Origin: Camillea tinctor
Lineage: Eukaryota > Ascomycota > Sordariomycetes > Xylariales > Xylariaceae
NCBI GenBank assembly: GCA_022578605.1
Contig: MU394150.1
Location: 42,532 to 106,531, forward strand
Direction: 5' to 3'
DNA: 64,000 nt
Made by a program: the position numbers and the translations under genes. Positions 55,556 through 64,000 of this stretch are shown piece after piece (the first letter of the stretch is position 1; the number at the start of each line of letters is the position of its first letter). A model generated the notes under the pieces. The model was not told where the DNA came from, did no database searches, and saw only the letters and a program-made list of their open reading frames with translations.

Positions 55556-56332
55556 ATGTCCGCTGCAGACTACTATGGAGGTGGCGGAGGCCATTCGTCT
55601 TCGTCGCCATACCAGCAACCGCAATACACCCCTTCATCTTCCCACTCGCCCTACCCCCAACAACCAACCTATGCCCAACCGCCAGCACACTCCTCAAGCC
55701 ATCTCTCCCCTTACCCGCAACAACCGCAATACGCCTCGCGCCCCGGGTCAGCCCACTCCGACATGTCCGGCTACCCGCCTCCGCCCTATGCCAATCAACA
55801 ACAGCAGCAACAACCACAATACAGCCCGCGCCCCCACTCGGCAGACCCGTACGCCTCGTCCATGCCAGACCAAAACCGCGCCAACCACCAACCTGGCGAA
55901 GACGGCGAGCGCGGCCTCGGCGCGACCCTCCTGGGCGGCGGCGCGGGCGGGCTGCTAGGCCACAAGCTGGGTAAGGGAAAGCTGGGCACGCTGCTCGGAG
56001 GCGCGGTCGGCGCGGTGGCGGCGAACGTCATCGAGAATAAACTGGAGGGGAAGCACGGCAAACACGGGAAGCACGGGCATGGACATGGAAACGGACATCA
56101 CGGGAGTCATGGGTACGGAGGCGGCGGCGGCAGTCATCACGGAGGAAGTCATGGTGGTATGCTCGGAGGCGCAAGTAGCTTCTTCGGAGGTGGGGGTGGG
56201 CATCACGGCGGTGGTGGTGCGTATCCGGGGGGCCATTTTGGGGGTGGTGGAGGACACCACGGTCATCACGGCGGTCATCACGGCGGCCATCATGGTGGTC
56301 ATCACGGGCATCACGGACATCATGGATGGTAA
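55556..56332 (+). CDS. Gly/His-rich glycine-zipper protein with N-terminal PQY repeats
   Basis: Single exon, 258 residues, ATG at 55556. Residues 1-110 are Ser/Pro/Gln/Tyr-rich, with recurring SPYPQQP.Y units and a Q6 run. Residues 117-160 form a Gly-zipper-like segment, GLGATLLGGGAGGLLGHKLGKGKLGTLLGGAVGAVAANVIENKLEGK read in order, similar to rickettsia-17-kDa/glycine-zipper 2TM domains found in many fungal proteins. Residues 160-258 are almost only Gly and His, with HGKHGKHGHGHGNGHHGSHG and repeats of HHGG, likely to bind divalent metal such as nickel or zinc. No signal peptide. Proteins of this layout recur in ascomycetes and are often stress-linked, but function is not established. Antisense and shifted frames over it are artefacts of the repeats. 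Confidence 0.82.
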   Translation: MSAADYYGGGGGHSSSSPYQQPQYTPSSSHSPYPQQPTYAQPPAHSSSHLSPYPQQPQYASRPGSAHSDMSGYPPPPYANQQQQQQPQYSPRPHSADPYASSMPDQNRANHQPGEDGERGLGATLLGGGAGGLLGHKLGKGKLGTLLGGAVGAVAANVIENKLEGKHGKHGKHGHGHGNGHHGSHGYGGGGGSHHGGSHGGMLGGASSFFGGGGGHHGGGGAYPGGHFGGGGGHHGHHGGHHGGHHGGHHGHHGHHGW

Positions 56333-58235
56333 ATTAAAACGACATTACCCTGCATGCATGCACACATGTAGAATACGTACGATTGATACGCGGATGAGCG
56401 GTGATGGATTATATATGTATACTGCTGACCCTTGATGGATTAGCTGATTGGCTGCTTGGTTAGATGGTACCTTGGATTGATGATTATGATTACGCATGCA
56501 TCATTTTTTTAGGGAATAGGGATTTCATACTATAGGATACCTTGGGGACTCCGGGAAACGGATCTAGGGAATCTAGAAAGGAAGGACGGGAAATATCATC
56601 GAGAAACTGAATGAGTAAAAATTTATTTATTATTATTTTTTAACATAATTAACTCCGCTCCCAAATGACAAGGTTATGATATGTGATTCCATTGGTTAAC
56701 TTACCAATGGCCAAGAGATGATTGATCATCATAAGATAACTCCCTAACTTAAGTTGCTTTTTTTTTTCTTTACCGTGTGTACATATACGAGGTCCTGGTA
56801 GATGCGGAGTTCCGGACGGATGTGAGCAGGGAAAAAGCAAAAATAAGAGACATTACAAGAGCGGAGGGGGAGAAGGCGAGGAGCGTTACAATAGAAATAA
56901 AGCCACCTTCGTTAGATACGACTCGACATTACATGTTCGACTACTAGCATTGCAAGTGGAGTATGCGTCGGCAATTGATCAAGAGACTACATACATACGG
57001 GTAGGGGTAAGGATAAGCAGGTAAGTAGGTACATAGTTCGCTGTACGGATATGTACGGAGTACACAGATAGATAGATAAATGAGACATGTATCTAAACCG
57101 AGGTTGATCCCACTTCAGGAAAGAAGTAAACAAATAACTTGTTTACTTCTTCGTATAGCGGGTGGGTATACTTCACTACTGGAAAATTCTATTAGCACAA
57201 AGTTAGTTGCTAGGATAGGTGTGATGCGAGGACGAAGCTATTTTGCGCCATGTCTAACTAATCGTGAGGCTTATTTGGTGTGGGCGTGGCGGGGATCATC
57301 ATGACAAGGGGGGTGGTTGTGGTGGATATAATATGGCGATAGATCTACAATCTTATAATCTCCAAGGAAGAGAAAAAAAAAAAGAGAGAGAACAACGGGT
57401 AACTGCATCATCCATGCATTTATGCTACACTAGATTCAATACCACCACATAATCATATAGGTTAGGTACATTACCCAGATCTGAATGATATAGAAAAACT
57501 CCCTCGTTTGGAGTGTGCCGACTCGTCCCATCTGCTTACCTATACCTGAAGACACAAATCTACCTTTACAGATAAGTAGAAATAATATGAGCTACGCGAG
57601 TAACCATACTTCTGTGTCTTTTTTTCTCTCTTAGGCTGGATGGTTTATAGCCCCAGTCTACATGGGGGGCGGATTCGTGACTCGCCAGTCGTCCGGCCTT
57701 CTGTCCCCCTTCCCCCTAGGAAGATCGGCTCATTGCCTATCGGCAACAGCCTACGGGAAACTACGTAACCACGATTCCATGTAGGTAGAAGTGGGTATTG
57801 TTATGATTCGTAAGTGGGGGTTTTCTTTCTTTCTGTTTCGCATGTCGTTTTTACGACTGCTACTACTTTTTCGTGGTATATACAAAGGTATTTTGGCGTA
57901 GATACACTAGAAGTGAGACCCATGAATGAACCACATATCCGATCTTCATAGATAAGACATTTTATGTGTGTAAATGGCGTTATTGTTAGGCCAGGATTGG
58001 TGTCAATGGAGATACGTACCTACTAGGAGATATATGTCCACGCACATATATATAGAGAGACCACGGCTCCTCTGTCGCGAGTGGTAGTGGATTCTATCTC
58101 TCTTGGCCTTTGGTATTATCCAAGCGCAGTATATCCTTCACACCGTAGGTAGATTGGTCATATACTTGTCAAGACAAGATCCTCGCCCTCATCGCCTTGC
58201 TTTCCCTTGAGCGTTCTGTGCTGTGCTGTGGCGCT
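56333..58235. other. Intergenic with a perfect 13-bp hairpin
   Basis: About 1.9 kb without a supported gene. A perfect stem-loop lies at 57122-57152. Short GATA/ACAT repeats occur near 56985-57080 and an A/GA tract near 57370-57390. The 200 bases before 58236 are C/T-rich, as for a promoter. Confidence 0.55.
57122..57152. repeat. Perfect hairpin, 13-bp stem and 5-base loop
   Basis: AAGAAGTAAACAA at 57122-57134 is exactly complementary to TTGTTTACTTCTT at 57140-57152, with ATAAC between. Each arm carries GTAAACA, a forkhead-type binding core, in opposite directions. No gene is close on either side, so any role is open. Confidence 0.7.
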
Positions 58236-59731
58236 ATGAGACAATCGACTACCACTCTCCTACTCGTGGGCTGGGCTTCCATAACCACCGCTGATGTAGT
58301 GAAGCCATATGGCGGAGAAGGCAGAGTCAATCCCGGGGGGCAGAAGGTCATTCTCGACAACGACTGGAACGCAGCGGCAGCTGGGCAGTTTCTCATGGCC
58401 CTCGACTACGGGTGGGATGTTCTGGGACTTGTCAGCGACACCTCTAACTCGTGGGCGATGCAATGCGGTATGCACGCGCTCGCGCTTCTCGAGGTCGGAA
58501 ACCTCTCATGTATTCCTGTACACAAGGGCGCCGACTACCCGCTTCTCATGACGCCCAAGCTCATGGATGCCTGGCAGGGCCTAGAGGGGCCGCTTGTTTG
58601 GGTAAGTGAATACGGAAAGGAAAAACGAGAGATAGAAAAAGGGGGAGAGCCCGGAGGGGGGGGGGGGCCAACAGGTATAAATAGAGAACTAACACAATTC
58701 CCCTATAGCAAGGTGTCTTTGCACCGTATAACGAGACGGCGGAGGCGCTCGGATCTGACCCCACGAGCGGCGACCCGACCCGGGTCAACCGCGCAGCGCT
58801 CGTGGAGGGTTATCCTAACACAACATTCGCAAGCTATACCGCGGCGGCCTGGATGGTGGAGCAAGTGCGCAAGTACCCTGGTGAAGTGATCATTTACAGC
58901 GGCGGCTCGTTCACCAATATCGCCATGGCGGTGCGCATGGACTCGGGGTTCGCGGCCTTAACCAAGGGCCTCTACGTGATGGGTGGTTTCGTCGACACGA
59001 ACCTGCTCATGACGAGCGGGGATGAGAATCAGGCGGATATCAATACCGACGTGAGTTAGACACTGTGTTATTTGCGTGTAAAGGAGATGTCGCCGTTTGC
59101 TAACTTAACGGATTCGGATGCGTAGTTCAACTTGAAGGCCGATCCCGAGGCGGCCAAAATCGTTCTAACGGCGGACTTTCCGAACATCAGTATGTTAACA
59201 TCGAAAATAGTTTATAAAGGAGTAAAATATGGGTGATACTGACAAATTCCTTTTCACCCCGAAATAGCTCTCGTGTCGAGCGCATCCAACGCCCAGTTCA
59301 TAGATGAAGATTATCTGAATGATGTATACGAGGTGAAGAACCCGTACACGAAACTTGCACGCGACACGACGGAGACCTTCTTACCCATCTGGGATGAGAC
59401 GACTGTGATCGTTATGCTAGAACCGGAGTCGGTACTTAATAAGACGACCTGTGAGTGAACTGATTTTCTTTGCTTATCTCCTCCTCCTCCTCTCTCCCCC
59501 TTTTTACCAAATATATTTCGGATACTGATATGAGAGGGGGACAAATTAGTCTACGTAAATGTCGACACGTCCTACTACAGCCCTACGTACGGAAACATCT
59601 GGGCGTATCAGAAGGCACTGGTCCCCAGAAACCAAGACCTGCGTGAAGTCACCTATGTGTATTCTGTCAACGGCACCACTCTGCGATCGTCTTTGAAGAG
59701 CGCTCTACAGTATCCGAAGACATGTTCTTGA
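58236..59731 (+). CDS. Secreted inosine/uridine nucleoside hydrolase-like protein
   Basis: Five exons, 58236-58601, 58709-59050, 59126-59189, 59268-59450 and 59550-59731, give 378 residues with phases 0, 0, 1, 1 all consistent. Residues 1-19 are a signal peptide. KVILDNDWNAAAAGQFLMALDYGWDVLGLVSDTSNSW follows from residue 37; here the family's DTDxGxDD calcium motif reads DNDWN, keeping two aspartates (41, 43) but lacking the distal pair. Later segments are typical: IYSGGSFTNIAMAV, YVMGGFVDTN, and FNLKADPEAAKIVL assembled over introns. Such proteins cleave the N-glycosidic bond of ribonucleosides to free base and ribose, here outside the cell or in the secretory route. The altered motif resembles a fungal subgroup, so activity could be lower or altered. 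Several N-glycosylation sequons are present. Confidence 0.87.
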
Positions 59732-60513
59732 AGAAAAGGGGGGAGGGAGAAGGGTTATAAAAGTGTCTAAATATATTAATATGCAAATCTGTAAATTTAT
59801 TCATTAAATATCTCTTCCTTGCCAGCTGCTCGAAAGGTGAACATGCAACCCTTAAGTTTGATTGTATAAGTGGATATTCCCCTGGATTGCAGAGGAAAAG
59901 AAAAAGGGGTAAGACGGGTACCTAGGTATAAACCTTACCTTAGGTAAGTACTTACCTATAGATAGTGATTGATACATCTTACCTCCTACCTAAAATATTG
60001 CTAAAGGTAGTACTAAGTAGTGCTCGGAAGGTGCCTTAGGTAGAATGGGAAGTTCCAAGGTTGGTTATTTGTTATCTACCTACCTAACCTAGGTAGGTAC
60101 CTACTATGTAAGTACTAACTGTCCTGCCTTCCTCCTAGTTTACATTACGTAGGTACTTCAAGCACCTAGGTAGCTAATGTACCTAACCTCCAAATGGGTA
60201 AAGGGGGTGAATTCTATTTTTCTCTCTAAGCAACGCTTTGTTTTCTTCTTCTTCTTCTTCTTCTTCTTGTTCCTCCCTCCTCTTATCATCTTTCTCATCC
60301 AACACTCCTTAGGATTCACTAACATTCCTCAATTGTCTCCTTTCCGCCTTTTTTGTCATCCCCTTCTCTCTCTATACTAATTACCTAGTTAGTTAGTTAG
60401 TTTCGTTGGTACATAGATGGTATTGTATCGCGTTTACCAAGCTTACCTCGCAGGATAACAGCTAGCGCTTGAGAGCATACACCAAAATTACTCAACACGC
60501 CGATATCACATCA
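59732..60513. other. Intergenic dense in CCTAGGT palindromes
   Basis: About 780 bases. The stretch 59915-60180 is packed with TACCTAGGTA (exact at 59919), AACCTAGGTAGG, ACCTTAGGTAAG and related palindromic words, and a TTC repeat lies at 60243-60268. These precede the gene at 60514 and may be part of its promoter. Confidence 0.55.
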
Positions 60514-61758
60514 ATGGGACGGGCACGAAAGAAGCAGCCACGACAAAATCGTGTGGCCCAAAGGGGTCCTGAGAGGGGCAACGAGAGACCACAATATAAC
60601 ACTCTGCGTCCTCCTCAGCAGGGAGTATTACCTCCACGGCCTGAGGTTCCCCAACACATATTAGCGCATGGCCGCCATCATAAACGAAACAGAAACAAGT
60701 GTGCCCGTGCCAAGATAGACCGTCGTTCACCTACAATCAAGGTTGAGAGGTCTTCCCCGAAGCTTGATCTGTCTCAGATACCTTTAGCACCCGCCTTAAA
60801 CCCTCCGAGCCGAGGAACACCTCCTTTATCGCCCTCTGTACAGATCAGAATCGAGACACCAAGTCCAACTGTTAAGATCGAGACGCCTAACTGGCATCCC
60901 GCTCACAGCGTACGCATTGAACCCCCACTAGGATTTTTCCGCAGTCAGGCTGCCGATAGCCCTATGGTTCTGCGGCGGAGGATAGGCAATCAAAAGCCGC
61001 TGAGTGCTGCCACGGAGGTTCTGAAGAGAACAATGATGTCCAAGGTGGAGTATTCACCTAAGTTGCGTACACATCTTTTTCAACGGGGGCACCAAAAACC
61101 CTGCTTGGTCCCTTCTCCATTGGCCATAGAGTCCCGACCAGAAAATATAGGAGATGGACTATTGTTGCCCTTGCGAGGCTTCAACCCATCGACACCTCAA
61201 CAACGCTGCCTATCCAAGGGCAAGAGAGGCGAGTCAGGGGAGCCGAACTCTACCCAAGCCCTAGATATACCTACCGCGACCCCAAGCATCTATCAGTCAC
61301 AGCGAGGTGTTAAACGACTAAACCTCGTCGAACCCATTGGCCCCACGAGGATTATACTTCCCGATAGACTCGTGAAATATGTCTTCGATACGACCTTCGG
61401 TTTTCTGAATCGTGAGGGTGCAGGAGAGGATGCGTACCAAGTTACTGCCTATATCACAGCAAACGGCGATTCATCAGAGCTATACTGCGGTACATTCTCT
61501 TCCCTCGAGCAAGCCAATGCGAGAGTTATAAAAGTTTTCGGGCGTGACCCTTTTCAGCTGATGACTGCGAGATACGCGGATATGGTGTTTAGAGAAGCAG
61601 CGGAACCAGGACAAAGAGACAATGACAATGTTGATGAGGACCCACAGAATAACCTATGGACGGCCTTTGGATTCAATACCGCGTACCCTACTCTTAGAAT
61701 ATGGGCCAAAGATGACCAAGAAGACTGGAGCTTCAGAGTTCAAGCCGTTAGGGTCTGA
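60514..61758 (+). CDS. Unknown protein with repeated SUMO-consensus motifs
   Basis: Single exon, 414 residues, ATG at 60514 (the open frame upstream has only a TTG). The first 70 residues are very basic (GRARKKQPRQNR, HHKRNRNKCARAK), suggesting nucleic-acid binding or a nuclear signal. Residues 70-140 contain TIKVERSSP, IRIETPSP, TVKIETP and SVRIEPP, and MSKVEYSP comes near 178; IKVE and VKIE fit the SUMO-attachment pattern hydrophobic-K-x-E and are followed by Ser/Thr-Pro. Residues 290-414 look folded: LPDRLVKYVFDTTFGFL, YQVTAYITANGDSSELYCGTFSSLEQANARVIKVFG, and a C-terminal DDQEDWSFRVQAVRV strand. No known domain recognised. A chromatin or transcription role is an inference from composition. 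Confidence 0.65.
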   Translation: MGRARKKQPRQNRVAQRGPERGNERPQYNTLRPPQQGVLPPRPEVPQHILAHGRHHKRNRNKCARAKIDRRSPTIKVERSSPKLDLSQIPLAPALNPPSRGTPPLSPSVQIRIETPSPTVKIETPNWHPAHSVRIEPPLGFFRSQAADSPMVLRRRIGNQKPLSAATEVLKRTMMSKVEYSPKLRTHLFQRGHQKPCLVPSPLAIESRPENIGDGLLLPLRGFNPSTPQQRCLSKGKRGESGEPNSTQALDIPTATPSIYQSQRGVKRLNLVEPIGPTRIILPDRLVKYVFDTTFGFLNREGAGEDAYQVTAYITANGDSSELYCGTFSSLEQANARVIKVFGRDPFQLMTARYADMVFREAAEPGQRDNDNVDEDPQNNLWTAFGFNTAYPTLRIWAKDDQEDWSFRVQAVRV

Positions 61759-62537
61759 TTACACCCCATCTGTGTGCTTCCTAACCTGTCTGCGTCAATA
61801 TCTGAAAGCCTTGGAAATCGTTTAGAGAATCGTTTAAACATTCACTTACGGGAAAAGGTCTCTGGAGTATGCTTGAAATAGCTGTCTTGAAGGACCCTGT
61901 GAAGGCGTATATTTAATGCGAATCTTTGGGGTCGGCGTAATATCCCTTGTAAGTTTATTCCTAAGGAGTGAACCTACTATGGTATATAACAGAATATATA
62001 TTATCGTCAGCAACATTCAGTACTAATAGTAGATGAGGCGAGGGATTGTTGGTATTGGATCCATTAACTACTTAAACCCTTCAGCCCGGGGCACGTAGTA
62101 TTACCTACATGGTCTCTCTTAACATATGGATGTTGGAGCCTTCATGGCTAGGATAGTATGGGCCATGAACACGGCAATGAAAATCCCACAGAGATGAGAA
62201 CTACTTCGTTGTTTTGATTTCTTTCTTATGTTGTAGATCAGTATAATCCGGTGGTTTTTGAGGCAATCCCAACTGTAATAGAGAGCAACCCTTACACCTG
62301 AAGGACCTGACCATAGCTTTTCTAATTTGCGGAACATACCACTCCGTGATTTGACAAAGGTAGAGTCAGCACCAGTAAGCTATTCAGCTGAATTCAAATT
62401 GACCCTAGCATCTTTTATTCATTTCTCCAAGCCAGCATGAATAATAACCCGACTTGGGGGTATCTTTGACAACCACATCGTCTACCTCCCACCTGTACCA
62501 CTCAACTCTCCCTATCCATTTTTCTCCTCTCCTCCTT
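61759..62537. other. Convergent intergenic region, no gene seen
   Basis: About 780 bases between two stop codons. AT-rich with no notable frame or repeat. Confidence 0.55.
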
Positions 62538-62915
62538 TTAACCAGTCCTTCTCGCGGCCGCACCACTCGTACTCGGGCTCGGCGTCGGCTGGCCCCCGTC
62601 GTCAGCGCAGTACCAGTCGCCGTAGCACCAGCACCCCCCGGCGCACGACGCGCACAGCTCCTCGCTCGGCGGGTCCTCCGTCCACGTCCCGCTCACGTCG
62701 AGGAACCCACAGGACGAGCTCTCGCGCCGGCAGTACAGGCACCGCGCGCACTCGGCCCGGTCCAGCGGTGCCGAGCACCCCTGGTTGCAGAACCAGCCGC
62801 AGGACGAGCACGCGCCCGAGGGCTGCTCGACGCAGTCTGCTGATGCGAAATGGTGGGGGTGGGCGAGGACGAGGAATAGGGGCAGGAGGAAGGGGGATAA
62901 GGCGAAGGTGCGCAT
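62538..62915 (-). CDS. Small secreted cysteine-rich protein, effector-like
   Basis: Single exon, 125 residues, ATG at 62915, TAA at 62538. Residues 1-26 form a clear signal peptide (hydrophobic LLPLFLVL core, cleavage near FASA). The mature protein is about 99 residues with 14 cysteines, an even number, arranged as ACSSC, WFCNQGC, ECARCLYC, SSSC, LCASC, GGCWCYGDWYC. It also has a high Gly/Ser/Trp content and a Ser/Pro-rich C-terminal tail that may be disordered. The coding stretch is far more GC-rich than its surroundings. Such proteins in plant-associated fungi are candidate apoplastic effectors or surface proteins; no specific family is recognised. A missed 3' exon is possible, since the last residues (AAARRTG) are unlike the rest. 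Confidence 0.72.
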   Translation of the reverse strand: MRTFALSPFLLPLFLVLAHPHHFASADCVEQPSGACSSCGWFCNQGCSAPLDRAECARCLYCRRESSSCGFLDVSGTWTEDPPSEELCASCAGGCWCYGDWYCADDGGQPTPSPSTSGAAARRTG

Positions 62916-63570
62916 TTTTTGGAAGGGGGGTTCGTGGTTTTTGAACTTTTTTGGTTTGGTTTCCGGATCGAGTGTATAATTATAATCTATAGGTGTTTCT
63001 GTCTGTCTGCTTTTTTGGTTGCGGCGTGTCGGTGGTGTGCAAACGAGGGATTGCTGTTCGAGTCCGAATAAATATGGATTTATATATAGTGTGTATATAT
63101 ATAGTCTATCTATGTGGGTGAATGGAGGGTGGAAAGACTCGTGTGAAGGTTAATCGAGGTGTTATATATACCTTTTATGCAGTACCTACCTCGCCTGACT
63201 TCCTTTACGTCTTTCACTTCTTTCCCACTTCATTATATAATATAATACACTGGTGTCTGGGCTAGACTTCTCGAGCTTCCCTTTTGTCATGCGCGGATGC
63301 AAATCTCGAATCCTTCCGTAACGTTGCCTTCCTTTCTTGTCGAGAACGATGCGAGGCGAGAACAGGGGGGAGTAGAAGATAGAGGGACCATTTCGATCTT
63401 CTATATTTTCAATATTTCATACATGTCTGGATTCACCGGCAATCCTCAAGGAGACGATGCCTCGTGCGATGATACTTGTGGTAATCGGTCAATCGGCCCA
63501 TTCTAGCCCATGACAATCAGCCGCTCAAGGACAACAGGTACGGAGGCCTGTAAGTGCAACTCCGCCAATT
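62916..63570. other. Promoter side of the secreted protein gene, no gene seen
   Basis: About 650 bases upstream of the small secreted protein. It shows T-rich tracts and TATATA stretches at 63080-63105, and mixed sequence to about 63570, after which composition changes abruptly. Confidence 0.5.
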
Positions 63571-63933
63571 AAGCAAAACTATTCTTAAAATAAGAAAAGC
63601 GTAAAAATCTTTTATTAGTCGTGTACATGTTAGCGACAAGTTGGCAATATAAAGTAATATTATAAAAATAAATAAAAATAAATAAAAAAATATTTAATGC
63701 AATTACTATATATTAAAAAGTGCGTAGCACTTTATATAGATAAAATAAGGATTAATATTAACATTAATAAATAAAATAAAAAAATAGCAACATTTAATAT
63801 ATAGCGCAGCTACATATTTAATGTTGCACTTTTTTATTTTTTTACATATTTATAATACTACTTTATATTGCTATATTTTACATTAATATTAAACATTATT
63901 TTTTATTTTATTTATATAAAATATTATATATTT

Positions 63934-64000
<67 letters not shown>
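63571..64000. repeat. AT-rich repetitive end of window with palindromes and TAA microsatellite
   Basis: From about 63571 almost every base is A or T except two GC-bearing inverted repeats: AAAGTGC-GTA-GCACTTT near 63716-63735 and an imperfect hairpin GCAACATTTAATATATA / TACATATTTAATGTTGC around a GCGCAGC loop at 63787-63828. From about 63935 to the end the sequence is a pure (TAA)n repeat, cut by the window edge. The composition looks like a repeat-induced-mutation (RIP) island, a relic transposon or another AT isochore. Confidence 0.75.

Noticed and set aside
55378..56435. Shifted and antisense frames over the Gly/His-rich gene
   Set aside because: Products are repeat shadows; only the frame from 55556 has the PQ-Y head, glycine zipper and clean stop.
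63040..63075. B-box-like GTTCGAGTCC suggesting a tRNA
   Set aside because: No A box or cloverleaf could be drawn upstream of it.

Overview
The window reads as a nuclear fragment of a filamentous ascomycete, most likely a plant-associated Sordariomycete. The evidence is short spliceosomal introns with GTAAGT-type donors and CTAAC branch points, a fungus-specific elongation factor 3 gene, a Whi5-like cell-cycle inhibitor with its GTB motif, and a set of secreted plant cell wall enzymes. No bacterial operons, rRNA genes, CRISPR arrays or convincing tRNA genes were seen. I resolved intron-exon structure by hand from splice sites and reading-frame phase; coordinates of spliced genes span start codon to stop codon.

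0-16 kb is a secretome-rich stretch: a Yellow/royal-jelly-type secreted protein, a small spliced unknown gene, a glutathione S-transferase, a pectin lyase (PL1), a feruloyl-esterase-like hydrolase, a Dal5-type MFS permease, an unknown protein with a PD-(D/E)XK-like core, and a GH16 glucanase. The lyase, esterase and GH16 enzyme would together act on pectin, feruloylated hemicellulose and beta-glucan, and the permease could import small nitrogen or vitamin solutes. A 323-bp element with long terminal inverted repeats (MITE-like) lies between the lyase and the esterase.

16-32 kb is gene-poor, with four unknown or poorly known single-exon genes (one a seven-helix-type DUF3112 membrane protein) and the highly conserved EF-3 gene, flanked by long AT-rich, homopolymer-rich spacers.

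32-44 kb holds two very large unknown genes in the same orientation: a 1280-residue protein with a HExxH zinc-protease motif that only appears after an intron is removed, and a 1410-residue protein with an N-terminal membrane block, a roughly 1000-residue disordered tail and a C-terminal coiled coil, joined through a 25-bp microexon.

44-64 kb holds a protein with three PAM2-like motifs (possible poly(A)-binding-protein partner), an unknown acidic/basic protein, the Whi5-like regulator, a Gly/His-rich glycine-zipper protein, a secreted nucleoside-hydrolase-like protein, an unknown protein with several SUMO-consensus sites and a small secreted 14-cysteine protein. The last 430 bases collapse into AT-rich, TAA-repeat DNA. 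All over the window, but only between genes, the palindrome TACCTAGGTA recurs far more often than chance allows; it is the most unusual DNA-level signal here.
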